From: Amphiura filiformis
Lineage: Eukaryota; Echinodermata; Ophiuroidea; Amphilepidida; Amphiuridae
Direction: 5' to 3'
Assembly: GCF_039555335.1 (NCBI RefSeq)
Contig: NC_092637.1
Coordinates: 7,832,038-7,896,037 of the forward strand
DNA: 64,000 bases
Below the pieces are notes generated by a model, which was not told the origin of the DNA, made no database searches, and saw only the letters and a list, made by a program, of their open reading frames with translations. A program made the position numbers and the translations under genes. Shown piece by piece: positions 12,201-22,881 of this stretch (position 1 is the stretch's first letter; every line of letters starts with the position of its first letter).

Positions 12201-14902
12201 TACCAAAATAATGGTGGTTTTAGGCTAGAATATATCACAATCTTTTAGAATTTGTTTGTTTTGAATGGAATAGCACGTTCTAACCATCAGAAAATGACGA
12301 TTTCTTAGGTACCTCTTAACACATAAAAGAATAGGAACTTGATTTACTGGTGTGACCCCTTAAGACCGAGTTCGGTTAGGCCTGGCAGTTGCAGTAACGT
12401 CTGATTTCAATTTTGTGGGTTTTTTTTTTCAGTTGTGTGACCATCATGGTATCATGGATGGAGTAAAAGAAGGCACCATTCAAGCATATTTGACTATTTA
12501 CAAGCAAGATTAATCAAGAAAACAGCAAACAAGAAAATCCTTTAAAAAGTGATGCTGGGTTTCATTTAGTAATTTCAACTATACATGGCATTGCCTACTT
12601 GACAATAGATCTGGATATATAAGCATTTGTCTCAACTTTTACATGTGTCCTGTGACTAAATTAAAAACATCTGAAAGGTTGAGAAGCAAAAACTTAGGCC
12701 CTGCCTGATTATCATACCTTAATGTTGCTATCTTCAGTAGATAGCGCATGATTAGCAATGCACATACTGCATTAATTTGACTCAGAATTATATTTAAACT
12801 TGAATTATTTCACTTTTAATTGGTCAAGATATGCTAAGAAAGACTGAATATCATGTAAAATGGTCTTTTTAAACAATTTCTGCTCCCTTAAGAGATCACA
12901 CCACTAAATCAGGTCCGACCCTATCTGACTGAAGAAATAACAACCAGTGTTTTTATTCGCTGACCATACCAGGTGCATTTTAATGGAAAAAAAAGTTTGA
13001 AATGAAGGTTGATGTGTCTATTTTTGGGTGATAGTTGTACTCTTTGGATGTTTTTCTTATCATCCAAACATAAAATAATAAAAAATATTACAATTCTGAC
13101 ATTTTAGGAAGATTTTTTTAGTTCCATGCACCAAATGACGTCACAGCATAGAGGCGCTGATATGTAGGCTTTGGTATGGTTTACATCATGTTCAATGCAC
13201 CAATGCGAAAAATCGAGCCACGCAACTACCAAAATAATGGTGGTTTTAGGCTAGAATATATCACAATCTTTTAGAATTTATTTGTTTTGAATGCCCTAGC
13301 ACGTTCTAACCATGAGAAAATGACGATTTCTTAGGTACCTCTTAACACATAAAAGAATAGGAACTTGATTTACTGGTGTGACCCCTTAAGACCGAGTTCG
13401 GTTAGGCCTGGCAGTTGCAGTAACGTCTGATTTCAATTTTGTGGGTTTTTTTTCAGTTGTGTGACCATCATGGTATCATGGATGGAGTAAAAGAAGGCAC
13501 CATTCAAGCATATTTGACTATTTACAAGCAAGATTAATCAAGAAAACAGCAAACAAGAAAATCCTTTAAAAAGTGATGCTGGGTTTCATTTAGTAATTTC
13601 AAATATACATGGCATTGCCTACTTGACAATAGATCTGGATATATAAGCATTTGTCTCAACTTTTACATGTGTCCTGTGACTAAATTAAAAAACATCTGAA
13701 AGGTTGAGAAGCAAAAACTTAGGCCCTGCCTGATTATCATATCTTAATGTTGCTATCTTCAGTAGATAGCGCATGATTAACAATGCACATACTGCATTAA
13801 TTTGACTCAGAATTATATTTAAACTTGAATTATTTCACTTTTAATTGGTCAAGATATGCTAAGAAAGACTGAATATCATGTAAAATGGTCTTTTTAAACA
13901 ATTTCTGCTCCCTTAAGAGATCACACCACTAAATCAGGTCCAACCCTATCTGACTGAAGAAATAACAACCGGTGTTTTTATTCGCTGACCATACCAGGTG
14001 CATTTTAATGGAAAAAAAAGTTTGAAATGAAGGTTGATGTGCCTATTTTTTGGTGATAGTTGTGCTCTTTGGATGTTTTTCTTATCATCCAAACATAGAA
14101 TAATAAAAAATATTACAATTCTGACATTTTAGGAAGATTTGTTAGTTCCATGCACCAAATGACGTCACAGCATAGAGGCGCTGAGATGTAGGCTTTGGTA
14201 TGGGTTACATCATGTTCAATGCACCACTCCGAAAAATCGAGCTACTCAACTACCAAAATAATGGTGGTTTTAGGGTAGAATATATCACAATCTTTTAGAA
14301 TTTTTTTGCTTTGAATGCCCTAGCACGTTCTAACCATGAGAAAATGACGATTTCTTAGGTACCTCTTAACACATGAAAGAATAGGAACTTGATTTAGTGG
14401 TGTGACCCCTTAAGACCGAGTTCGGTTAGGCCTGGCAGTTGCAGTAACGTCTGATTTCAATTTTGTGTTTTTTCAGTTGTGTGACCATCATGGTATCATG
14501 GATGGAGTAAAAGAAGGCACCCTTCAAGCATTTTTGACTATTTACAAGCAAGATTAATAAAGAAAACAGCAAACAAGAAAATCCTTTTAATTGGTCAAGA
14601 TATGCTAAGAAAGACTGAATATCATGTAAAATGGTCTTTTAAAACGATTTCTGCTCCCTTAAGAGATCACACCACTAAATCAGGTCCAACCCTACCTGAC
14701 TGAAGAAATAACAACCAGTGTTTTTATTCGCTGACCATACCAGGTGCATTTTAATGTAAAAAAAAGTTTGAAATGAAGAAAAAGTGGGTAATGGTGAATC
14801 CAACGGACGAGGACACAAAACACATCAAGGATCAATAAATGATACAAGAGGATACCTTGAATAATAACAACAGGAAAGAAAAAAAGCAAGGTACACCAAC
14901 TT

Positions 14903-15274
14903 GACACCAAGAAAGGGTCGTCTTTCACTAGTTCTTCCACAGGTGAAAGTCATGTCATCCACAAACACCTCAGTTGTCAGAGTGAGAATGTGATCTATCT
15001 CATCACATGTGCTAATTGTCAAGTACAGTATGTGGGAGAGACTGGTCGTAGCCTGGAAACCAGACTGACTGAGCATTGTGCTGATGCTCGTCTTAACAGA
15101 AATACACCAGTAGCTAAACATTTCAACCTCCCAGGACATTCTGCAAATCACATTACTGTCATGTGTATTGACAAACCCCCAAAGACTGACACTTTCATGC
15201 GAAAGAAACTTGAGAAAGACTGGATCTCTAAACTTCAGACAACCCAACCACTTGGCTTGAATATTAAAGATTAA
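14903..15274 (+). pseudogene. Penelope-like GIY-YIG endonuclease domain
   Basis: C-terminal endonuclease of a Penelope-like element, which nicks the target DNA during insertion. The frame opens before the first ATG at 14990 and is readable from about 14903. It shows a cysteine-bearing lead (LSCQSEN), then VIYLITCANC, QYVGETGRSLETRLTEH and KHFNLPGHS, matching the order Y..YVG, R and EH of PLE-type GIY-YIG domains. It ends at TAA 15272-15274. The reverse transcriptase that normally precedes it is absent. The context inside a satellite monomer with a target duplication confirms it is a mobile-element remnant rather than a host gene. Confidence 0.8.
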
Positions 15275-16101
15275 CATGCCAGTGTATCTTTAGGCCTATG
15301 GATCTTGTTAACATTTATTTCTGGACCTACATGTAGGCCTATTTGTTTGATGTGTCAATTCACATTTGGCCTTCTTATTGTAGGCCTCCTTGCTTGCTAA
15401 TATTTTCCAGCTTTTAGCAGTCCCTGTATCACTACCTATTTTGGCATATTTCATGTCAATTTGCAACAGTATTTCACTGTGCTTTGGTTTTAGTGATTTT
15501 TGGCTTTATCACTTTCATCCGCAGGCCTATATCTGTACATGCACTGAAATTAAATTTTATCATGCATGGACCACATGCTTTCATACTTTCTCTGTTTTTC
15601 TACCTCCCCTTCTTTTCAGTATGCATATTACACTTTAATATTTGAGACCTTCATTGTCTTGTGTTTTATCCAGCAATTTTTGGCTTATTTTTCACTTTTC
15701 TTGATACATGTATTGTGTAGGTCTCTAAACATTATTTGTTCTTCATTTAATATGCATTACTTTTCTCATAATATTAAAGTTTGAGTGACATTTGTCCACT
15801 TATCCTATCTATTCATTCTCTACAACCTCTATTGATTGCGACCCCACTTGACATTTACTTCCTGTCAATTAGGACAATACTCTATTGTCCCGTGGTGGTG
15901 CTTATTTACATATTGTTTGCCATTCTAACTTTGTAGTGAATTTGCTCTCAATGAGAGAAGACACAACTTATTTTGCTCTGAGTTTGCTGTCTTATTTTGC
16001 TACTTATTTCAATTTGAACTTGCCTTCAATTTTTGACTTGAATTTGTTTTTAAACTACAGCATGTAGTTCTTGTTGTTTGCTTTATATTTTGTTGTCTGT
16101 C

Positions 16102-16132
16102 CCTGAAGAAGAGCAGTTTATCTGCTCGAAAC
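16102..16132 (+). ncRNA. Hammerhead-like hairpin in the Penelope 3' region
   Basis: CTGAAGA, a 6-bp perfect stem GAGCAG/CTGCTC with a 5-nt loop, then GAAAC. This is the arrangement of a hammerhead ribozyme core (CUGANGA - stem II - GAAA), and such ribozymes are known from Penelope-like elements. One extra A between the core and stem II departs from the consensus, and I could not define stems I and III, so self-cleavage is doubtful. Confidence 0.35.
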
Positions 16133-17413
16133 GTCGGTTGTTTTTTGTCTGTTAAGTGTTTCACTGCTATGTACACAGTGATTTTCATCACTTCCAGTGT
16201 ACTGTTTTCCTGACACTTTTGTGGGCTCTGGAATTGGCAATTTTTGGCCATCGAACTTTGCCTGTTTTGTGCCTACTCTGGATGTTTGGTTTAGCGTGTC
16301 TGTTTATATGCACAGTGATTTTCATCACTTGATTTTCATCACTTGTTCTAGTGCAGTTTTGTATTACCATTGATCCTTGTTGTTTTTGCAGGTTCAGCAC
16401 TTACTTCTGTGGGCCTTGGAACTGGTAATTTTTGGCTATCGAACTTTGCCTACTTCTTCTGCCTACGTCTGATGTTTTTGTCCTCTGCATACTGTCTAGT
16501 CTGTATTTTACTTGTTTCCCCACATCAAGTTGGTGTACCTTGCTTTTTTTCTTTCCGTTTGAAATGAAGGTTGATGTGCCTATTTTTTGGTGATAGTTGT
16601 GCTCTTTGGATGTTTTTCTTATCATCCAAACATAGAATAATAAAAAATATTACAATTCTGACATTTTAGGAAGATTTTTTAGTTCCATGCACCAAATGAT
16701 GTCACAGCATAGAGGCGCTGAGATGTAGGCTTTGGTATGGTTTACATCATGTTCAATGCACCACTGCGAAAAATTGAGCCACTCAACTACCAAAATAATG
16801 GTGGTTTTAGGGTAGAATATATCACAATCTTTTAGAATGTTTTTGTTTTGAATGCCCTAGCACGTTCTAACCATGAGAAAATGACGATTTCTTAGGTACC
16901 TCTTAACACATAAAAGAATAGGAACTTGATTTAGCGGTGTGACCCCTTAAGACAGAGTTCGGTTAGGCCTGGCAGTTGCAGTAACGTCTGATTTCAATTT
17001 TGTGTTTTTTCAGTTGTGTGACCATCATGGTATCATGGATGGAGTAAAAGAAGGCACCCTTCAAGCATTTTTGACTATTTACAAGCAAGATTAATCAAGA
17101 AAACAGCAAACAAGAAAATCCTTTAAAAAGTGATGCTGGGTTTCATTTAGTAATTTCAACTATACATGGCATTGCCTACTTGACAATAGATCTGGATATA
17201 TAAACATTTGTCTCAACTTTTACAAATAACGTCACAGCATAGAGGCGCTGAGATGTAGGCTTTGGTATGGTTTACATCATGTTCAATGCACCACTGCGAA
17301 AAATCGAGCCACTCAACTACCAAAATAATGGTGGTTTTAGGGTAGAATATATCACAATCTTAACACATAAAAGAATAGGAACTTGATTTAGTGGTGTGAC
17401 CCCTTCATACATG

Positions 17414-17537
17414 GCTTTCGGCTGTACTACTAGCAGGTTAAGTTAGCACATCTATAACAATGACAAACTTGAGGTACCGAAATCTGCATTTTGATGATTT
17501 TTACGATTGCCGGATGAGCAAATCACTGAATGGGCCT
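17414..17537. mobile_element. Half copy of the AGGCCCATTCAGTGA TTAA-type MITE
   Basis: It ends in TCACTGAATGGGCCT followed by TTAA (17538-17541). The interior matches, in inverse orientation, the left part of the element at 23677-24028. It lies just past the satellite end and the LDLa gene stop. Confidence 0.6.
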
Positions 17538-17566
17538 TTAAACTATATAAATAATTATAGTGGTCT

Positions 17567-18195
17567 CTAGGCTTCATTTTCGTTTTCATCTGAGCGTAAG
17601 ACTTCATTTTCGTTTTCATCTGAGCGTAAGGCTTCATTTTCGTTTTCATCTGAGCGTAAGGCTTCATTTTCGTTTTCATCTGAGCGTAAGGCTTCATTTT
17701 CATCTGAGCGTAAGGCTTCATTTTCGTTTTCATCTGAGCGTAAGGCTTCATTTTCAATTGAACGTAAAGCTTCATTCTCGTTTTCATCTGAGCGTAAGGC
17801 TTCATTCTCGTTTTCATCTGAGTGTAAGGCTTCATTTTCAATTGAACGTAAAGCTTCATTTTCGTTTTCATCTGAGCGTAAGGCTTCATTTTCGTTTTCA
17901 TCTGAGCGTAAGGCTTCATTTTCAATTGAACGTAAAGCTTCATTTTCGTTTTCATCTGAGCGTAAGGCTTCATTTTCGTTTTCATCTGAGCGTAAGGCTT
18001 CATTTTCAATTGAACGTAAAGCTTGATTCTCGTTTTCATCTGAGCGTAAGACTTCATTCTCGTTTTTTCCATCTGAGGCTTCATCTGAGCGATCTAAGCA
18101 ATCAGCAGCTCCATCATTCTTCCATTTCGCGTCGATACACATTCCATTGTCACATATAAAGAGCTTTTTGTATTTTACGTCTTCATTACAATTTT
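17567..18195 (-). CDS. LDLa gene exon 3 (degenerate LDLa module and repeats)
   Basis: The acceptor TTTTCTCCAG is followed by a module with CNED, FICDNG, MCID and ADCLDRSDE. This is the LDLa pattern without its fourth and sixth cysteines. From about 18070 downward the exon is a 30-bp/24-bp minisatellite kept in frame to the stop at 17569-17567. Confidence 0.75.
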
Positions 18196-20114
18196 CTGGA
18201 GAAAACAAACAAAGAAACATTTATATGAGTATTAAACTTTTAAGGGATCGGATTTAAACGTTTGCACAGCATTTTTTGTGGGACCTGGGAGCACATCAGA
18301 CACACTAAATTGTATTCTGAATGCGAGGAATGTCCTTCTGATATCAAATAATTTCGATATTTTGACATTTGCAATATGTTACCAATTTTATGGCAAATAT
18401 ATTTTTTGACATTTAACAGTCCTCGGAATAAACTTTATAAATCTAATGAATCTAAAATTTGTAGGTCTTTTGGTAAAAAGAGTATATCTTCTATACGAAA
18501 GGTCAACATTTTCAAATGATGGTCGGCTTTTCCAATTGTTGGCCTATATTCCCATCATTTTCACATTCGAGTAGGCCTAGAGGGAATGAGTTATATCTAA
18601 ACTCACCTTCATGTTGTTGTTGGCAATTCCTTTCATCCTCACCAGTGTAGCAATCTATATAGGAGTCACACACTCTTGGAAAGCGGAAGTTTCTGCCAAG
18701 AGTACACGTCCCGTCCCCACATTCAAACCTGAAACGTTCGGGTACCTCGCTGCAATCGAGTGGCTTGAATGCTGGCAAGAGTGAGTGAGAGATATAGGAG
18801 AAAGAAGGGGAAAGAAGAGTAAAAAACTATTACAAAGGCAAAAATTAAGTCCGAGAGAAATAACAGGACTATATATAGAGCCAGCATTGGCCGAAACATA
18901 TCAAATAAAAAAACACTGAAAAACCTTTTTTGATTACTTAAAATATGTTTCCCGTAAAGTTTGTAATCGACGCTCATCAACAGAAATAATCAAAACGTCC
19001 ATGTTATTTCTTGTCCCCTAAATCATGATAATATTTTTGCTATAGGGGCCGTTGTAGGCCTATATTTTGTTTGTAACATAAGTTTGATAAAATGTTCTCA
19101 CGGGAAATGATAATGTTCGCACGTTGTTCGAACGTCTTTTATCTAAAGTTGTCTATAGTTGTTAAAAATATTTTATAATCATTTTTGGTAAAGAATAACA
19201 AAATTAAAATCGGGACCGAAGTTTAAATTCATGTTTGAAATACTTACTGAATATGGGTTGTTTTCGTTAGTATTTGTTTCAATCAAATCATGTGAATTAG
19301 TATAAACCAAAATTAAGGTATTGGGCAAAACAATTATTATTATGGTCCCAAAATAAACCTCGATTTGTTGTCTAGTGGAAGGCAACACTTTTAAATGTTA
19401 GAATATTTTACATAAAGTTTTCAAAAATGTTTTCTCTGAATGTTATTAAAACGGTTTTTCTGTTTGCCGTGTATCTCTTTCGGGTTAAAACGCAAAAGGC
19501 AGCTCTTCGTTGGCTAAGAGCCTATGCGGTCAAAATTGCAAGTTGATACCAAATCCTGAATTTATCTCCGGAGTTGGACAACATTGTTTCCCAAAAAGTC
19601 AACAAATACACATGACCCAAATAATGGTCCTCATATTCATCGCATGTCACATTATATATCTCGTTTAAATTTGTGGTAGTTTGAAATATTCTGTCAGTAT
19701 AATACCGTAAAACCTCGTCTACAAGCATATAGAGTGCTTCTGATGAAAGCTAAATTAATCCAGGCGCCATTATGGAGTTTGAGCAAATAAGTTACAGATC
19801 CAAGCATATACAAACAAGTATTATTGTAGACCAATCTATTGTATTGGCATATTAACGCTTGTTTCGTATTAATTTAGCTTTCATCATAAACACTATATAT
19901 GCTTGCAGACGAGGTTTTACGGTATGTTAAGAATAGCACGAAATATGCGGGATATTTTTTTGTTTGTTATAAATAAGTTTAAAATATTGTTCGTATACAT
20001 ACCTTTTACTGCGTACCCTTCCTCGTCAGAGCTTGCAACCAAATTTATTGTGAATACCAAAATCACGCTAATTATTGTCACATTTATCTTCGTATGCGAT
20101 AGAAAAATATCCAT
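17567..20114 (-). CDS. Secreted LDLa-domain protein with acidic repeat tail (3 exons)
   Basis: Predicted 301-residue secreted protein built from exons 20114-20003, 18771-18607 and 18195-17567, spliced in phase 1 at both junctions with GTATGT and GTGAGT donors. Exon 1 gives a signal peptide with hydrophobic core VTIISVILVFTINLV. Exon 2 gives one complete LDL-receptor class A module with six cysteines and the acidic EDERN end. Exon 3 begins with a second LDLa module whose fourth cysteine is replaced (WKNDG) and whose sixth is missing. The module then runs into about 17 tandem 10- or 8-residue repeats, ALRSDENENE and ALRSIENE, up to the stop. LDLa modules bind calcium and protein ligands; the role here is unknown. 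There is no transmembrane segment. Introns hold a mariner-type MITE and a TTAA-element fragment. Extra exons cannot be excluded. Confidence 0.7.
17572..18070. repeat. Coding minisatellite, 30-bp and 24-bp units
   Basis: Units of 30 bp (reverse complement encodes ALRSDENENE) and 24-bp variants (ALRSIENE) alternate in a higher-order pattern. All unit lengths are multiples of three, so the host frame stays open. Both strands are open across it; the plus-strand frame is a by-product of the codon pattern. Confidence 0.9.
18243..18536. mobile_element. Half copy of the 661-bp TTAA MITE in LDLa intron 2
   Basis: It begins next to TTAA (about 18239-18242) and matches the left half of the elements at 34902 and 46091: the GTGGGAC, ACATCAGACA and TTCTGATATCAAATAATTT strings come in the same order. 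The right terminus is missing. Confidence 0.6.
18607..18771 (-). CDS. LDLa gene exon 2 (complete LDLa module)
   Basis: The acceptor is CTTGCCAG and the donor GTGAGT. The six-cysteine order is DC..FEC..GTC..RVC..IDC..RNC, with acidic GEDERN before the last cysteine, as in calcium-binding LDLa modules. Phase 1 at both ends fits exons 1 and 3. Confidence 0.8.
19705..19922. mobile_element. 218-bp mariner-type MITE, copy 1
   Basis: Inverted ends CCGTAAAACCTCGTCTACAA and the complement near 19922 are flanked by TA on both sides (19703-19704, 19923-19924), as for Tc1/mariner targets. It sits in intron 1 of the LDLa gene. A second copy, with its interior in the opposite orientation, lies at 38525-38741. 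Confidence 0.85.
20003..20114 (-). CDS. LDLa gene exon 1 (signal peptide)
   Basis: Start ATG at 20114-20112, 37 codons plus one base, donor GTATGT at 20002-19997. A short charged start, a hydrophobic core and ASS before DEEG look like a cleavable signal peptide. A pyrimidine-rich CTATTTCAG just upstream (about 20119-20127) could be an acceptor, so a 5' non-coding exon is possible. Confidence 0.65.
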
Positions 20115-20485
20115 GTCTGCTGAAATAGTTGTATAAAGTTAGTGAGCGTAGAATTCCACTAGTAAAGTCTGCGTAAATCCGTCACACGTTCTAAGATCGC
20201 ATCAGAGTGATAAGCACCGGAATGTAGCTGATTGGTCAAAGTCAAGAGTGCATGGGCCCAGGGTACACTGTAGATTGATGATGACTTCACCACACTGGCG
20301 TGTAACAATATTGACTTCATCTATGAACATTATGAATTTTGAAATGGAAACAACATTACAAGTTCAATGATGACGACAGAGGATATAATCATGGACTGAC
20401 GATAAGAACGCCTACTGCACGCCCGTTTCGAACTGCCCTTTTGAAAACGTAACTGGGTAATATTAAACATATTATCTAACCCAGT
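20115..20485. other. Upstream region of the LDLa gene; no gene seen
   Basis: Probable 5' flank of the minus-strand LDLa gene. I see no clear TATA box or conserved exon. Confidence 0.4.
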
Positions 20486-20493
20486 AATATACC

Positions 20494-20989
20494 CGGGGGG
20501 ACACTTCAATATGAAATGGATATAGGTGTAGGTGTAGGGCTGGCACTTTCGCACTAAGTGGCATTCGGTGAGAGCAAAATGTAAAAAATATGGGGTCATT
20601 GGGTGAGAGCACGATTTTTGGCATTCGGTGAGAGCAAAATGTAAAAAATATGGGGTCATGGGTGAGAACATGACCTTTTTTTAAATGGAATCTTTGGATG
20701 AGAGCCGAAACAGCGCCACAAAAACCCCGAAAATCTAATTTCTAGTTCTAAATGGCTTCAAATCATTTCATTGTTTTTTCAAAATAAGTAACAAAATTAG
20801 TGAAAAATGAACGGTTGCTGTTCAAATTGAACTTGTAAGGGTCTTTGGGTGACAGATCAAATGGAAAAATAGGGGTCTTCGGGTGACAGAGCATGTGTTC
20901 GTAAAAAATATGGGGTCTTTGGGTGACAGCGATGCTGAAAAGGACAGCCCTACGTACGCGTCACCTCCAAAGTTGGAGTGCCCCCCGGG
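20494..20989. mobile_element. CCCGGGGGG-family element, copy 2 (496 bp)
   Basis: The left end is CGGGGGGACACTTC and the right end GAGTGCCCCCCGGG. The 8-bp duplication AATATACC lies at 20486-20493 and 20990-20997. The interior has repeated cassettes TTCGGTGAGAGCAAAATG and TATGGGGTC (20560-20660, 20840-20930), whose complement carries the AAGACCCC-like motif of the other copies. Confidence 0.85.
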
Positions 20990-20998
20990 AATATACCC

Positions 20999-21697
20999 AA
21001 CAAAAGAGTGTTATTTTACCCCGGTATTTTACCCCCAAAAAAGGGCTGTTCATAGGGCACGCAGCAGGGTTGGGTAAAGTTAAACCCAACAGTTCTTACA
21101 GTGTATAGTGTACAAAAACACACCTGATAACACTTAATAAACACTATAAAAACACGTTCATTTTTATATTTTACACGTAAAAGTATAGGAGGCGTTGCAT
21201 ACGATTAACACGGGGATTAACACTATAACACGTTTATAGAGGTATTTGTGATAAAAATATAAACACCGATATAAACATGTTAAAGTGTTACTAATTCATC
21301 AATAAATCCTTCTATAAACGTGTTATAGTGTTAATCGTATGCAACACCTCCTATATAGGCTACTTTTTCGTGAAGAATATAAATATAAACGCGTTTTAGT
21401 GTTTATTAAGTGTTATCCGTTGTTTTTTTTACAGTGTAGAGAAGTTAAGAAAGAAGGATTGGACTGCTGTCCCTCATTGCACTTATTAGAACAAAAGTTT
21501 TAATGAAGTAATGGTAAGAGAATGAATCAGCATGATCAGGAATAAACTTGATGAAATGAGGAGGACTAGAGACAGGCACTAAAAGGGAGCGATGGGGAAG
21601 AAAGAAGTGAGAAATAAAGAAAAGATAAAAAATGACTCGCTGATTAGCTTATCATGAGAAATATCAAGTGAAAGATATGTCAACACTTCCCTGATGC
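20999..21697. repeat. Local duplication, copy A
   Basis: Matches 21758-22437: ACCCAACAAAAG..GTTCATAGGGCAC, then AGAAGTTAAGAAAGAAGGA, and on through GCTGATTAGCTTATCATG. It contains the insertion at 21106-21430 that copy B lacks, and lacks the hAT insertion of copy B. Confidence 0.85.
21106..21430. mobile_element. 325-bp inverted-repeat MITE
   Basis: Long near-palindrome: GATAACACTTAATAAACACT on the left and its complement on the right, plus a second inverted pair around GTATAGGAGGCGTTGCATAC. It is flanked by ACAGTGTA at 21098-21105 and 21431-21438 (8 bp). The parallel sequence in copy B reads through as a single ACAGTATA followed by GAGAAG, which is the empty site. Confidence 0.8.
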
Positions 21698-21757
21698 GAG
21701 TTGTCCCCCGGTTGCCCCCCCACATTCAAGCTGGATTGGTGCTAATGATTGCATGCA

Positions 21758-22437
21758 CCCAACAAAAGGGTTGTTCATAGGGCACCCTGAGTTGGTTAAA
21801 GTATACCCAACAGGTCTAACAGTATAGAGAAGTTAAGAAAGAAGGACTGGACTGTTGTCCCTCATTGCACTTATTAGAACAAAAGTTTAAACTTGTGAAG
21901 TAATGATGAGAGAAAGGATCAGGAAGAAACTTGATGAAAGAGGGAACTAGAGACAGGCAAGAGGGAGCGATATGGAGAAGAAAGAAGGTGAAAATAAAGA
22001 AAAGATGATGAAAAAAGGACTCGCTGATTAGCTTATCCATAGGCGTAGATCCCGGGGGATGGGGAGATAACCCCCCCCCCAATATTTTGAGGGGATGGTC
22101 TATACAATCACCCCCCCCCCCAAATGTTGACGCCTGAGTTTGGGTTTCTGACCAATTAACCTCATATTTGCACATTTTAGCCGCCAAAGTTCAGTTATTC
22201 CACTTTTGCACCATATTTCATCAGTTTAGCTTCAAAATGACAAAGTGTTTCGCGCGCTTCGCGCTCATTTGTACCACAAACTTATTCTGTCTCCAAAAGG
22301 TGATGGATTCACTATAGGCCTACTTCAAGAATTTTTTTCCAACCCCATCCCCCCATGTCACAAAGAAATCTACGCCACTGAGCTTATCATGCATGCTTGT
22401 GAAATGGTGAAAGATACGTTAACACTTCCCGTGGATT
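21758..22437. repeat. Local duplication, copy B
   Basis: Diverged second copy of 20999-21697, carrying the hAT insertion at 22038-22380. Confidence 0.85.
22038..22380. mobile_element. 343-bp hAT MITE
   Basis: The left end is CATAGGCGTAGATCCC and the right end AAATCTACGCCACTG. The 8-bp duplication AGCTTATC is at 22030-22037 and 22381-22388. Copy A of the local duplication has a single AGCTTATC at the same place, which is direct empty-site evidence. Confidence 0.9.
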
Positions 22438-22881
22438 TAAAATGAAAGGAAAGAAAATACATGGATAAAAATATGATAATAAAGAAAGAGAAAAGACTAA
22501 TAAAGATATATCGAAAGAGTAAAAAACAAAACTCACCAAGTAAAAAAAAGACGAGTAATTTATAAACCAGGAAGGTACGGATGTTGAAAATGGCCGAACG
22601 TGCGTCGACTAGGCTATATATAGTAAACAGAATAATATTTCAATTTGACAGATTCTTGCGTACTTGTAAGGACAAAACGGTTCAACAATTATCCAATATA
22701 ATATGGGAATAAGACTCTTAACAAATTCTTATTTAATTTTATTTAATTATTACATTTGTCCTTACCTTGACCTTACACAATCGTTGGATCAAGTTTATTG
22801 TTTTGTTTTTCTAGCCATTGTGTGCACACCGTTCACCTGGCTTGGTTGGCTGACCTTCCATTTTTCTTAATAAATTCAAAT

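Larger units (their letters stand above)
14779..16557 (+). mobile_element. 5'-truncated Penelope-like retroelement
   Basis: A 1.78-kb insertion splitting a satellite monomer. It is flanked by the 12-bp duplication TTTGAAATGAAG (14767-14778 and 16558-16569). It encodes a GIY-YIG endonuclease domain at its left part and lacks a reverse transcriptase, so it is truncated. Near its ends are inverted copies of a ~34-bp string (14871-14904 and 16523-16556), such as the terminal inverted repeats often seen in Penelope insertions. A hairpin with hammerhead-like flanks lies at 16102-16132. Confidence 0.8.
8361..17406. repeat. ~1,020-bp tandem satellite, about 8-9 monomers
   Basis: The string ATCATGGATGGAGTAAAAG begins monomers at 8361, 9382, 10400, 11426, 12451, 13475, 14495 and 17032, giving periods of 1,018-1,026 bp. 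Monomers 1-3 are almost identical, while 4-6 form a second similar group. The monomer from 14495 has an internal deletion (after about 14584) and is split by a Penelope-like insertion. The last monomer is deleted and ends at about 17406. Each intact monomer holds a TTAA-bounded inverted-repeat element and one TGACGTCA palindrome. Short reading frames in the monomers drift without coding constraint. Confidence 0.95.

Noticed and set aside
14825-15277. 150-residue minus-strand frame
   Set aside because: Antisense of the Penelope-like GIY-YIG coding region, with no recognisable domain.
17560-18159. 199-residue plus-strand frame of RLHFRFHLSV repeats
   Set aside because: It is the antisense reading of the LDLa gene minisatellite. 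The minus strand has the LDLa module, splice sites and stop.
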